64,000 nucleotides of DNA from a virus, in IMG/VR virus record IMGVR_UViG_3300035698_001735, positions 52,741 through 116,740 of that record; one strand, written 5' to 3'. Below the pieces are notes generated by a model. It was not told the DNA's origin. It made no database searches and saw nothing but the letters and a program-made list of their open reading frames with translations. Position numbers and translations under genes: made by a program. Below, one piece after another: positions 24,578 through 31,213 of this stretch (position 1 is its first letter; every line of letters begins with the position of its first letter).

Positions 24578-24741
24578 CACAAATATTGTATTTTAATACA
24601 CATATTATGTAGATATCTCATGACATAAATACGTGCTGTAACAGCGTTTAACACGTCTACAGCAAGCGTTATGTAAGCAGACGCATGCATGTACAAGCGC
24701 TAATAAGCAAGCACACAGCGTAATTTATACAGGAGATAACA
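24578..24741 (+). other. Non-coding gap with an isolated late motif
   Basis: No gene is visible. A CATAAATA late-type motif sits at 24624-24631, about 110 bases before the next gene; short inverted repeats (GCTGTAACAGC near 24634) follow it. Confidence 0.4.
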
Positions 24742-25071
24742 ATGGAATACGTAGAAATAATTTTATCAATATTAGGAGGCGGCTGGAACTATGCAGGCAT
24801 GGCAGTGTCGTTCTTAGGAGACGGAATAACTAATACTATTATATCATGGATAGGCGGAGTATTAATCTTTTGGGGAATAGCCGACCTATACATGTTTTAC
24901 CGTTTTAGACGAGGATCAAAGGTTGATAAGACCGCAGCACTTTGGCATTGGATTAGTGTAAAGTGGTGCCTCGCATCGCAGACTGAATTAATGGCAGAGA
25001 AGCTACCTTTTATATCAAAGGACCTATCAGAAGTAGTTGGTGTTAAAGACGACGACGACAAAATAACTTAA
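24742..25071 (+). CDS. Membrane protein
   Basis: The 109-residue product has a glycine-rich hydrophobic region (about 5-55, two helices), then a basic and an acidic tail. AGGAG lies upstream. Unknown function. Confidence 0.55.
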   Translation: MEYVEIILSILGGGWNYAGMAVSFLGDGITNTIISWIGGVLIFWGIADLYMFYRFRRGSKVDKTAALWHWISVKWCLASQTELMAEKLPFISKDLSEVVGVKDDDDKIT

Positions 25072-25114
25072 CCTAATCTAAAAAGTAAAGTGACATAGCA
25101 ACAGAATAAAACAC

Positions 25115-25143
25115 TTTACTTCCTTCACTATGTATGCTATAAT
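25115..25143 (+). promoter_or_regulatory. Sigma70-type promoter with overlapping inverted repeat
   Basis: TTTACT at 25115-25120, 17-base spacer, TATAAT at 25138-25143. The nine-base arms AGTAAAGTG (25084-25092) and CACTTTACT (25112-25120) put one half-site on the -35. Confidence 0.6.
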
Positions 25144-25176
25144 AGTCATATACAAACTGACTCATAGGATACTATC

Positions 25177-25572
25177 ATGAACGACCAAGTAGCAGAAATG
25201 CGCGGAATACCAACTCGCCAGAAACTAGAAGAAATCTTAGCAACCGGCGGAGTACTTGTTGTATTCAATAAAAAAGACGGCGACGAGCGAAGAATGCGAT
25301 GCACAACTGATCGAATGTTAATTCCTGCAGATAAACGCCCGGACCTCAAAGTCGAAGTTTTAAAAGAAATCAAAGATGCTGCTGAACAAAAAGAAGACAA
25401 GCCGAATGTTACCGTTTGGGACCTAGATGCAAACGCATGGCGTTCATTTATATACACTCGCGTTACCCATGCAGCAATAGACTTTGAATCAAAAGAAGTA
25501 ACAAACGTAGAATACAACGAAACACTAACCATCAACGGCGAAGCAGTAATTCAAACTGAAGACACTGAATAG
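25177..25572 (+). CDS. SH3-fold protein of the DUF2693 type
   Basis: The 131-residue product has VLVVFNKKDGDERRMRCTT and later VTVWDLDANAWRSF, the pattern of T4-like SH3 beta-barrel (DUF2693) proteins. Such proteins are common in marine T4-like phages; their role is not known. Confidence 0.7.
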   Translation: MNDQVAEMRGIPTRQKLEEILATGGVLVVFNKKDGDERRMRCTTDRMLIPADKRPDLKVEVLKEIKDAAEQKEDKPNVTVWDLDANAWRSFIYTRVTHAAIDFESKEVTNVEYNETLTINGEAVIQTEDTE

Positions 25573-25621
25573 CTATTACTGAAAGCCAAGTACTGAACAC
25601 TATAACTACAGGATACACACA

Positions 25622-26038
25622 ATGGAAATCGGATTCACTGGAACTCGTAATGAACTAACGCCCAAGGCGCTTAATGAGTTAACACTAGCACTAATTGACC
25701 TAAAAGACAATAACGAAATTACTATGTGCCATCATGGCGATTGCACTGGAGCAGACTTAGCATTTCACAATATATGTATGCAGATAGGTCTGCCTGTTAT
25801 GGTACATCCGCCTATAAGAGATGACTTGCGTGCGTACTGTAAAGGCACTCACATCAGATCGCCACTTGGATACTTTGAACGCAACCGTGTTATTGTAACC
25901 CTAAGTGATATCCTTTTTGGATGTCCTTGGACTATGGAAGAAACTCAAGGCGGAACTTGGTATACAATTAATTATGCTAAGGAGAAAGGCGTTCCTGTAC
26001 AGATGGTGTGGCCAGAAGAGTTAGCAGAAACTTTGTAA
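25622..26038 (+). CDS. SLOG/DprA-like Rossmann-fold protein
   Basis: The 138-residue protein reads IGFTGTRN, then CHHGDCTGADLAFH, HPPIRDDLRAYC and FERNRVIV followed by GGTWYTI, matching the phage branch of the SLOG superfamily, which binds nucleotides or nucleotide-derived ligands. DprA-type DNA binding is less likely because of the short length. The ligand is unknown. Confidence 0.65.
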   Translation: MEIGFTGTRNELTPKALNELTLALIDLKDNNEITMCHHGDCTGADLAFHNICMQIGLPVMVHPPIRDDLRAYCKGTHIRSPLGYFERNRVIVTLSDILFGCPWTMEETQGGTWYTINYAKEKGVPVQMVWPEELAETL

Positions 26039-26089
26039 CAGAAATCCTAGACCAGCGCAGCGGGGTCTTCTAATAAACTGGAATATTAC

Positions 26090-26398
26090 ATGAATATATT
26101 ATTTGTTTGTACTATGGCTAGATTAAGAAGTAAAACTGCTGCCCATTGCTTGCAAAGCATTACTAATCCTTGTGATTACGGAGGTCTTGACTCCAAAGCA
26201 GACAAGCCTATTACTAAAGATATGGTTGAACGGGCTGATGTTATTGTTTGTATGGAAATAGGCCACAGGACTAAGCTAAGACGAAGATTCAAAGGCATAA
26301 GTCATAAGATGCAAGTTTGGGCCATACCAGACGATTACGAATATATGGACAACACGTTGGTTACTATATTAAACGGTAAAGCGGAGGAGTTACTATGA
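26090..26398 (+). CDS. Low-molecular-weight tyrosine-phosphatase-like protein
   Basis: The 102-residue protein starts NILFVCTMARLRSKTA, with Cys7 and the CX5RS phosphate loop of COG4551-type predicted tyrosine phosphatases, and ends with VWAIPDDYEYMD, which holds the acidic residues. It may dephosphorylate host proteins or RNA ends. Overlaps the next gene by four bases. Confidence 0.65.
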   Translation: MNILFVCTMARLRSKTAAHCLQSITNPCDYGGLDSKADKPITKDMVERADVIVCMEIGHRTKLRRRFKGISHKMQVWAIPDDYEYMDNTLVTILNGKAEELL

Positions 26399-26604
26399 GC
26401 AACAGGACTATGTTAGAAATCAATCATGATTTTATATATACCACTGACCAAGAAAAACTTGAATGGGCTAACAAGATGCTCGGATACTTATCATCAGGTG
26501 ATCCAAAGCATTTGCCAGACGGCGTGACTTGGTTCGGCATGCGACACCATTCTACAGATTGTCCACTAGGCGAGCCTCCAAGAGGGTGGCATAACATTAG
26601 ATAG
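26395..26604 (+). CDS. Hypothetical protein
   Basis: A 69-residue product whose start overlaps the phosphatase stop (ATGA). Ends with HHSTDCPLGEPPRGW. No recognised family. Confidence 0.5.
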   Translation: MSNRTMLEINHDFIYTTDQEKLEWANKMLGYLSSGDPKHLPDGVTWFGMRHHSTDCPLGEPPRGWHNIR

Positions 26605-26614
26605 AGAGATTAAT

Positions 26615-26971
26615 ATGAATATAACTTCAAGCGGTGCTAAAGTAGTAATTGGCGGGAAGGAATTCTCTGGCAAGAACATCAGTATTGCCGATGGCAAAGT
26701 AATTGTTGACGGTGTTGTACAAGACGGGTCGTTATCGGGTAATATAAATGTAGAAGTACACGGTGATATCAATAGTCTTACTAACACAGCAGGCTCAATT
26801 AAATGCCGCGATGTCGGAGCAATAAAAACTACGTCAGGTGATGTAGATTGTTATACAGTCGGCGGTTCAATTAATACAATCAGCGGCGATGTAATATGCG
26901 GTAATGTCGGCGGCAATATTAAGACAGTTAGCGGCGACGTTAGCAGCGACACCTACAGACGGAAACCTTAA
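26615..26971 (+). CDS. Beta-solenoid repeat protein
   Basis: The 118 residues contain repeated TxSGDVxCxxVGG units (at about 65-112), the pattern of a small right-handed beta-solenoid, as in DUF4097-like or polymer-forming proteins. It could be a structural or surface scaffold. RBS AGAGAG precedes the ATG. Confidence 0.55.
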   Translation: MNITSSGAKVVIGGKEFSGKNISIADGKVIVDGVVQDGSLSGNINVEVHGDINSLTNTAGSIKCRDVGAIKTTSGDVDCYTVGGSINTISGDVICGNVGGNIKTVSGDVSSDTYRRKP

Positions 26972-26973
26972 CT

Positions 26974-27228
26974 ATGATAGATTTTAACATTAACAACTAC
27001 GTATATGTGCAACTAACAGACCAAGGTATTAACGAATTGGAAAGACAGCATATTGAGTTGCAAGCACAGGCGCCAAGCATTGGGGATTTTAAGTTACCGC
27101 CGACGGACAGCGAAGGCTGGAGTAAATGGCAGTTACATTCATTAATGTATAGGCTCGGGCATTGTTGCACTTTAACAGGTAAACCGCCGTTTGAGATAGA
27201 AATAAGAATTCCGACAAAAGAGGCATAA
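26974..27228 (+). CDS. Conserved small phage protein
   Basis: The 84 residues start FNINNYVYVQLTDQG and include DSEGWSKWQLHSLM and PPFEIEI, a layout I know from uncharacterised phage proteins. No function is known. Confidence 0.6.
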   Translation: MIDFNINNYVYVQLTDQGINELERQHIELQAQAPSIGDFKLPPTDSEGWSKWQLHSLMYRLGHCCTLTGKPPFEIEIRIPTKEA

Positions 27229-27232
27229 GGCC

Positions 27233-27430
27233 GTGATATACGTAATTGATGATACATCGGACCTTAAGGACGTTTACCTCGAAGATATCGATGGCTTTGT
27301 TGGGTCTACACCAGAATGTTATTTAGTACAAGCTTGGTACTTTTATTATTTCTCGACGCTTAATGCAGCTAAAACAAAAGCTCGCAGTTTGGGTGTATCT
27401 GATGAAGTAAGAACAGAAAATAATCATTGA
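27233..27430 (+). CDS. Hypothetical protein
   Basis: Starts at GTG 27233 after AAGG and gives 65 residues. Its last codons touch the promoter of the first tRNA. No recognised family. Confidence 0.5.
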   Translation: MIYVIDDTSDLKDVYLEDIDGFVGSTPECYLVQAWYFYYFSTLNAAKTKARSLGVSDEVRTENNH

Positions 27431-27455
27431 CAATTCATAAATAGCACGCTATACT
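27427..27455 (+). promoter_or_regulatory. Sigma70-type promoter, start of tRNA region
   Basis: TTGACA at 27427-27432, 17-base spacer, TATACT at 27450-27455. Confidence 0.8.
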
Positions 27456-27478
27456 GTGCGTAAGATAAATAGAAGTAA

Positions 27479-27569
27479 GGAAGATTGGCGCGAGCGGTTG
27501 AAGGCAGCAGGTTGCTAACTTGTAAGGTTCGAAAGAGCTTCAAGGGTTCGAATCCCTTATCTTCCTCCA
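27479..27569 (+). tRNA. tRNA-Ser(GCT)
   Basis: Acceptor GGAAGAT/ATCTTCC, loop TTGCTAA giving anticodon GCT, long variable arm, T-loop TTCGAAT and encoded CCA. Confidence 0.85.
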
Positions 27570-27592
27570 AATTAATAAGTCAAAATAAGCAC

Positions 27593-27621
27593 TTGACAGA
27601 ATACACTTAGCACGCTATACT
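27593..27621 (+). promoter_or_regulatory. Sigma70-type promoter
   Basis: TTGACA at 27593-27598, 17-base spacer, TATACT at 27616-27621; the -10 region copies the preceding promoter (CACGCTATACTGTGCG). Confidence 0.75.
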
Positions 27622-27639
27622 GTGCGTAAGTTAAAAAGT

Positions 27640-27735
27640 AAATAGTTGGCAGAGCATGGCTTAACGCATTGTGTTTGTATAACAGACATGAGTTCCTGTA
27701 AGAAGGAACCACAGGTTCGAATCCTGTACTAATTA
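27640..27735 (+). tRNA. Degenerate type II tRNA, possibly tRNA-Tyr(GTA)
   Basis: T-arm ACAGG/CCTGT and a long variable arm (GTTCC/GGAAC) are clear. The acceptor (AAATAGT/ACTAATT) has one mismatch, the D-arm is poor and CCA is absent. Loop TTGTATA suggests GTA. It may be decayed; an intact tRNA-Tyr lies at 28268. Confidence 0.45.
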
Positions 27736-27768
27736 CTTTAATTTTTTAGTCTTTTTTAAATAAAACAC

Positions 27769-27797
27769 TTGACAACTATGCTAAATAAGTGTATAGT
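27769..27797 (+). promoter_or_regulatory. Sigma70-type promoter
   Basis: TTGACA at 27769-27774, 17-base spacer, TATAGT at 27792-27797. Confidence 0.7.
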
Positions 27798-27852
27798 TAA
27801 ACACGTTGCAATGAAGCAACAAACAATTTTTATACCCAGGAAAGTATCGCAC

Positions 27853-28008
27853 ATGAAACAAGTTATGTTTATAGCCAGACAGAAGCATCAAGACGCAGAG
27901 CGTTTCGATGGCGGGATGCCTGAGCGCGGTCGTTGGGTGGATATTATTAATTATAATAATACGCTGCCGCAACAAAAAGGGGTTGGATCGGAGGGACTTA
28001 GACTATAA
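27853..28008 (+). CDS. Small hypothetical protein
   Basis: ATG 27853 lies behind CAGGAAAG and gives 51 residues beginning MKQVMFIARQ. It sits between its own promoter and a strong terminator, which supports a real transcript. No family is recognised. Confidence 0.45.
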   Translation: MKQVMFIARQKHQDAERFDGGMPERGRWVDIINYNNTLPQQKGVGSEGLRL

Positions 28009-28035
28009 TAGTTTAGTTCACAACAAGATTTATAC

Positions 28036-28071
28036 AACCCCTTAAGCTAACACAGTTTAAGGGGTTTTTTT
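28036..28071 (+). terminator. Rho-independent terminator
   Basis: Stem AACCCCTTAA / TTAAGGGGTT followed by a T-run. Confidence 0.85.
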
Positions 28072-28267
28072 ATGAAGTGCTAATACGGAACGCGACTGTT
28101 ACCGGCACTCTAAACAAAGGTTAATGGGCGGGTTGGGGATGAATTTCTACTTGTAGAATGATAAAAGCAACAGTGTAAGGCATAGTGACCTTACGTAGTG
28201 GTCACGCCAAAATAAACGGGGCAACATAGACCACTGATAAAGAACCGTTAACTAATTTTTAAATTAT
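28072..28267 (+). other. Non-coding island with competing hairpins
   Basis: No gene is seen. GTGACC (28185-28190) can pair with GGTCAC (28200-28205), while GTGGTC (28198-28203) can instead pair with GACCAC (28229-28234), so two exclusive folds are possible. A TTCTAC/GTAGAA hairpin lies near 28144-28157. Confidence 0.4.
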
Positions 28268-28352
28268 GCATTGTCCCCGGAGTTGGAGAGCCGGACCGCA
28301 CTGTAAATGCGACGCGAGAGCTGAGTAGGTTCAAATCCTACACAATGCACCA
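28268..28352 (+). tRNA. tRNA-Tyr(GTA)
   Basis: Acceptor GCATTGT/ACAATGC, loop CTGTAAA, long variable arm, encoded CCA. Confidence 0.9.
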
Positions 28353-28358
28353 ATTTTT

Positions 28359-28432
28359 AGTCCTATAATTCAATGGCAGAATGACGGTCCGATAAACCGT
28401 ATACGGAGGTTCGATTCCTCTTAGGACTACCA
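28359..28432 (+). tRNA. tRNA-Ile(GAT), with C33 in place of T33
   Basis: Acceptor AGTCCTA/TAGGACT, anticodon stem ACGGT/ACCGT, loop CCGATAA. Position 33 reads C, which is unusual. CCA is encoded. Confidence 0.85.
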
Positions 28433-28433
28433 C

Positions 28434-28508
28434 ACTCCTTTAACTCAACGGTAGAGTGCTTCTTTTACACGGAAGATGTTGCAAGTTCGAATCTTGCAGG
28501 GAGTACCA
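28434..28508 (+). tRNA. tRNA-Val(TAC)
   Basis: Acceptor ACTCCTT/AGGGAGT, loop TTTACAC, T-loop TTCGAAT, CCA encoded. Confidence 0.9.
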
Positions 28509-28585
28509 TCCGGCTATGATGTAACTGAATAGCATAGGAGTCTTCTAAACTCTTCGACCAGGTTTGAATCCTGGTAGCCGGACCA
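28509..28585 (+). tRNA. tRNA-Arg(TCT)
   Basis: Acceptor TCCGGCT/AGCCGGA, loop CTTCTAA, CCA encoded. It abuts the previous tRNA with no spacer. Confidence 0.9.
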
Positions 28586-28590
28586 ATTAC

Positions 28591-28665
28591 GTCCCCTTCG
28601 TCTAGCGGTTAGGACGCTAGGTTTTCATCCTAGTAACAGGAGTTCGATTCTCCTAGGGGACACCA
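28591..28665 (+). tRNA. tRNA-Glu(TTC)
   Basis: Acceptor GTCCCCT/AGGGGAC, stem CTAGG/CCTAG, loop TTTTCAT, CCA encoded. Confidence 0.92.
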
Positions 28666-28671
28666 AACAAT

Positions 28672-28746
28672 GGCGTATGTAGCTCAGTTGGTAGAGCCCC
28701 GGATTGTGAAGCCGGTATGCGCGGGTTCGAGTCCCGTCATTCGCCA
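28672..28746 (+). tRNA. tRNA-His(GTG), 3' end altered by an inserted endonuclease gene
   Basis: G-1, acceptor GCGTATG/CATTCGC with C73, loop TTGTGAA. The CCA is missing here, but a second copy of the 3' end (GTCATTCGCC followed by CCA) lies at 29479-29490, after the GIY-YIG gene. Confidence 0.88.
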
Positions 28747-28776
28747 ATGTGTATAAATATATTGTATACATTGGCG
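28742..28776 (+). promoter_or_regulatory. Hairpin enclosing the late promoter of the GIY-YIG gene
   Basis: CGCCAAT and TATA on the left pair with TATA and ATTGGCG on the right, closing near the ribosome site. TATAAATA (28752-28759) lies inside. Early read-through RNA would hide the ribosome site, late RNA would not, as known for T4 I-TevI. Confidence 0.55.
28752..28759 (+). promoter_or_regulatory. T4-type late promoter motif TATAAATA
   Basis: Lies 26 bases before ATG 28786, inside the hairpin described at 28742. Confidence 0.55.
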
Positions 28777-28785
28777 AGTGAACAA

Positions 28786-29471
28786 ATGAAACATTTTATT
28801 ATATACAAAACTACAAATATAATTAATAACAAAGTATATATCGGCATGCACGAAACGTATAATGTAAACGACGGATACCTAGGGTCTGGCAAAATACTAA
28901 AACGAGCTATTAACCGATACGGAATTGAAAACTTTAAGAAACAGGTTCTATACGATTTTAAGACTCGCGACGAAATGATTAACAAAGAAGAAGCGATTGT
29001 TACGGCTAGTTTTGTAGCTAGCACTACTAATTATAACTTATGCGAGGGCGGCAAAGGAGGATTCTCGTATATAAATTCAAATGGGTTAAATGGCTCAAAA
29101 AAAGGAAGGATCGGTTATGATAGCAAATCGCAAACGACTCGAGACGAGTGGATAAAAAAAGCAAGACTTGTTTGAAAGAGTGGCGAGAGAGTCATAAGTC
29201 AAAGGCAGCTTACGTTCAACGAGTTATCACTATACGAGAAAGATACGGCGATGATGGATTTAAGACTTTTTTAGGGAAAAAACACACCGAACTATCTAAA
29301 CAATTAATAAGCGCAAGTGCTAAAGTTACTAGCAAAGGTGCGAAAAATTCTCAATATGGTACTAGGTGGATACATTCGTTAACTGAAAGAAAGAGTGTAA
29401 AAATTAGAAAAGAAGAGCTCTTGCCTATAGGGTGGATCGAAGGTCGTAAGATGAAGTTTAGTGACGGCTAG
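28786..29471 (+). pseudogene. GIY-YIG homing endonuclease, frameshifted
   Basis: Frame one (28786-29175) has FIIYKTTNIINNKVYIGMHE, the GIY-YIG nuclease core, with a glycine-rich GGKGGFSY. It stops after seven As (29154-29160). A shifted frame carries on with NSQYGTRWIHS and GWIEGR, the DNA-binding tail also seen in the intact relative at 31214, to 29471. One more A would restore a 228-residue protein. Confidence 0.75.
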
Positions 29472-29478
29472 CTAACTG

Positions 29479-29490
29479 TCATTCGCCCCA
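29479..29490 (+). repeat. Displaced copy of the tRNA-His 3' end
   Basis: GTCATTCGCC repeats the sequence at 28736-28745 and here is followed by CCA. It marks the far edge of the inserted endonuclease element. Confidence 0.65.
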
Positions 29491-29497
29491 AATTAAT

Positions 29498-29580
29498 GCG
29501 GAACTGGTTAATACAAATTGGCACAGTTACTACTCTTAGAAAGTAGACCCTTCCGGGTTCGAGTCCCGGGTTCCGTACCA
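29498..29580 (+). tRNA. tRNA-Leu(TAG), short variable arm
   Basis: Acceptor GCGGAAC/GTTCCGT, stem CTACT/AGTAG, loop CTTAGAA, T-arm CCGGG/CCCGG, CCA encoded. A normal tRNA-Leu has a long variable arm; this one does not, and the D-arm is irregular. Confidence 0.65.
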
Positions 29581-29593
29581 AACAAATAACCAC

Positions 29594-29679
29594 GGGCTTG
29601 TGGTGGAATGGGATACACACTGGTTTCAAGTACCAGCGCCGAGCGAGGTATGAGAGTTCGAATCTCTCCAGGCCCACCA
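29594..29679 (+). tRNA. tRNA-Leu(CAA)
   Basis: Acceptor GGGCTTG/CAGGCCC, stem CTGGT/ACCAG, loop TTCAAGT, long variable arm, CCA encoded. Confidence 0.9.
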
Positions 29680-29686
29680 AATTAAT

Positions 29687-29760
29687 GCGCTGCTAACTCA
29701 ATGGCAGAGTATCGGGCTTTTAACCCGACTATCAGGGTTCGATTCCCTGGCGGCGTACCA
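29687..29760 (+). tRNA. tRNA-Lys(TTT)
   Basis: Acceptor GCGCTGC/GCGGCGT, stem TCGGG/CCCGA, loop CTTTTAA, CCA encoded. Confidence 0.92.
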
Positions 29761-29767
29761 CATTAGT

Positions 29768-29775
29768 GATAAATA
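29768..29775 (+). promoter_or_regulatory. T4-type late promoter motif GATAAATA
   Basis: Four bases before ATG 29780, so the transcript would be almost leaderless. Confidence 0.4.
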
Positions 29776-29779
29776 AAGA

Positions 29780-30022
29780 ATGCGCTTAAGAGAATTCACA
29801 GAACCTGCTGTACAGGAATCACCAATAGCTAGTAGTTGGCAAGTTGATCTAACATACGATCGTGCTAACAGTGCCATAACAATGGTGACTAACAAGAACT
29901 TTCGTTACAGAATAAGTAACATACCTTGGGAGTTGTACAGAGGCTGGAGACGTTCGCGCAGTAAAGGAAAGTACTGGCATAAGTACATTAAAAATCAATA
30001 TCAAATTGATCGCATCCTTTAA
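29780..30022 (+). CDS. KTSC-like small protein
   Basis: The 80 residues contain a strand pattern VDLTYDRANSAITMV, a RYRISNIPWELYRGW stretch and SKGKYWHKYI, close to the KTSC domain (SxGxYxxxxI near the end). KTSC proteins are often paired with nucleic-acid enzymes; function is open. Confidence 0.55.
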   Translation: MRLREFTEPAVQESPIASSWQVDLTYDRANSAITMVTNKNFRYRISNIPWELYRGWRRSRSKGKYWHKYIKNQYQIDRIL

Positions 30023-30035
30023 CCTTTCTTTATAG

Positions 30036-30064
30036 TTGACTAGTAGTAACATACGTGTTACACT
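30036..30064 (+). promoter_or_regulatory. Sigma70-type promoter
   Basis: TTGACT at 30036-30041, 17-base spacer, TACACT at 30059-30064. Confidence 0.65.
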
Positions 30065-30086
30065 TAGTACAACAAAACAATTTAAT

Positions 30087-30158
30087 TCCAGTGTAGCTCA
30101 GGTCATAGAGCGCCGAGTCACTCGGGTGTCGCAGCTTTGAACCCTGTCACTGGATCCA
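30087..30158 (+). tRNA. Degenerate tRNA-Asp(GTC) with a five-base anticodon loop
   Basis: Acceptor TCCAGTG/CACTGGA and D-arm are good. The anticodon arm CCGA-GTCAC-TCGG lacks two loop bases, and the T-stem has a mismatch. An intact tRNA-Asp lies at 31079. Confidence 0.6.
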
Positions 30159-30166
30159 AGTTTTAT

Positions 30167-30242
30167 TCCGGAGTAGCTCAGTTGGTAGAGCGTCGGGCTG
30201 TTAACTCGAATGTCGCGGGATCGTAACCTGCCTCTGGAGCCA
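30167..30242 (+). tRNA. tRNA-Asn(GTT), copy 1
   Basis: Acceptor TCCGGAG/CTCTGGA, stem TCGGG/CTCGA, loop CTGTTAA, unusual T-loop ATCGTAA, CCA encoded. Confidence 0.85.
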
Positions 30243-30250
30243 ATTTTAAA

Positions 30251-30326
30251 TGGTATGTAGCTCAGTTGGTAGAGCGCCTGACTGTTAATCAGGATGTCGC
30301 GGGATCGTAACCTGCCATACCAGCCA
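30251..30326 (+). tRNA. tRNA-Asn(GTT), copy 2
   Basis: Acceptor TGGTATG/CATACCA, stem CCTGA/TCAGG, loop CTGTTAA, same unusual T-arm as copy 1, which points to a recent duplication. Confidence 0.9.
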
Positions 30327-30342
30327 ATTTAAGGAGATTGAT

Positions 30343-30552
30343 ATGACTAAGTTAATTTGTAGTCGTGAATTTTTAGAAGATGCACTTCAACTTAATTGTC
30401 ATGATATCAAAATCGAATCAGTCGAAATGATACAGCATAACGAGCTTGATGCAGTACAGCTTAATTTATCTGGATCAACCGAAGACAGAATCGCATTAAA
30501 TTATACAAAGAATAAAGATGGTGTTATGACATCTAAAGTAGTAAAAGTATAA
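30343..30552 (+). CDS. Hypothetical protein between tRNAs
   Basis: A 69-residue product with an AAGGAG site nine bases upstream. No family is recognised. Confidence 0.55.
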   Translation: MTKLICSREFLEDALQLNCHDIKIESVEMIQHNELDAVQLNLSGSTEDRIALNYTKNKDGVMTSKVVKV

Positions 30553-30561
30553 CAAAGAATA

Positions 30562-30639
30562 TCGGAAATTAGCTCAGTTTGGTAGAGTACACCGTTTGGG
30601 ACGGTGGGGTCGTCAGTTCGAACCTGACATTTCCGACCA
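30562..30639 (+). tRNA. tRNA-Pro(TGG), copy 1
   Basis: Acceptor TCGGAAA/TTTCCGA, stem CACCG/CGGTG, loop TTTGGGA, CCA encoded. Confidence 0.9.
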
Positions 30640-30663
30640 ATTTAAGAAGTAGTAAAGTATTAT

Positions 30664-30739
30664 CTCTCTGTAGTGTAGTCTGGTAACATGGTCCGTTTGG
30701 GGCGGAGCGTCCGAGGTTCAAATCCTCGCAGAGAGACCA
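30664..30739 (+). tRNA. tRNA-Pro(TGG), copy 2
   Basis: Acceptor CTCTCTG/CAGAGAG, stem TCCG/CGGA, loop TTTGGGG, typical proline D-loop GTCTGGTA, CCA encoded. Confidence 0.82.
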
Positions 30740-30748
30740 ATTTAATAG

Positions 30749-30777
30749 TTGACATACAGTAATAGCAATGCTATACT
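30749..30777 (+). promoter_or_regulatory. Sigma70-type promoter
   Basis: TTGACA at 30749-30754, 17-base spacer, TATACT at 30772-30777. Confidence 0.75.
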
Positions 30778-30800
30778 TACTGTAGAAATTAACTAACAGA

Positions 30801-30874
30801 CGCAGGTCGGAGAAATGGTAACTCGCTAGGCTCATAACCTTGAGAACGTAGGTTCGATTCCTACACCTGCAACC
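30801..30874 (+). tRNA. Initiator-like tRNA-fMet(CAT)
   Basis: The first pair is the C1-A72 mismatch, the mark of bacterial initiator tRNAs, with GCAGGT/ACCTGC below it, loop CTCATAA and the ending AACCA. The anticodon stem (CTAGG/CCTTG) lacks the full three G-C pairs of the standard initiator. Confidence 0.8.
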
Positions 30875-30882
30875 ACTTTAAA

Positions 30883-30959
30883 CGCGGGTATAGCTCAGTT
30901 GGTAGAGCAGAAGGTTTCCAACCTTCATGTCAGGAGTTCGAGTCTCCTTACCCGCTCCA
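30883..30959 (+). tRNA. tRNA-Gly(TCC)
   Basis: Acceptor GCGGGTA/TACCCGC, stem GAAGG/CCTTC, loop TTTCCAA, CCA encoded. Confidence 0.92.
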
Positions 30960-30967
30960 AGTTTTAA

Positions 30968-31043
30968 GGGCCGGTAGCTCAACTGGTTAGAGCACTCGAC
31001 TCATAATCGAGAGGATAAGGTTCAAGTCCTTGGCGGCCTACCA
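30968..31043 (+). tRNA. tRNA-Met(CAT) or tRNA-Ile2(CAT)
   Basis: Stem CTCGA/TCGAG, loop CTCATAA, CCA encoded. Elongator Met and lysidine-modified Ile cannot be separated by anticodon alone. Confidence 0.85.
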
Positions 31044-31078
31044 CTATTTAAGAAGTATAAATGTTAGAAAAGAGAAAA

Positions 31079-31154
31079 GGAGATGTAGCTCAATCGGGAG
31101 AGCGTTGCACTGTCACTGCAAAGGTAGCGAGATCAAAACTCGTCATTTCCGCCC
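31079..31154 (+). tRNA. tRNA-Asp(GTC)
   Basis: Acceptor GGAGATG/CATTTCC, stem TTGCA/TGCAA, loop CTGTCAC, T-loop ATCAAAA. The 3' end reads GCCC, not GCCA, so CCA must be added, which the enzyme at 37204 could do. Confidence 0.85.
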
Positions 31155-31157
31155 TTG

Positions 31158-31184
31158 GGGTATAAGAGTTTCGGTCTTATACCC
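31158..31184 (+). promoter_or_regulatory. Hairpin upstream of the second GIY-YIG gene
   Basis: GGGTATAAGA (31158-31167) pairs with TCTTATACCC (31175-31184) over a seven-base loop. There is no T-run. It may end the tRNA transcript or control the endonuclease. Confidence 0.5.
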
Positions 31185-31200
31185 GTTACTTGACACTGCG

Positions 31201-31208
31201 TATAAATA
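31201..31208 (+). promoter_or_regulatory. T4-type late promoter motif TATAAATA
   Basis: Five bases before ATG 31214. Confidence 0.5.
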
Positions 31209-31213
31209 CCTAC

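Noticed and set aside
28141-28159. AATTTCTAC...GTAGA hairpin resembling a Cas12a direct repeat
   Set aside because: Only one copy, the loop is too short, and there is no spacer-repeat pattern or cas gene. Chance hairpin is more likely.
29468-29895. Minus-strand frames with NPGLEPGR-type sequence
   Set aside because: This is the usual false translation of tRNA T-arms on the opposite strand.
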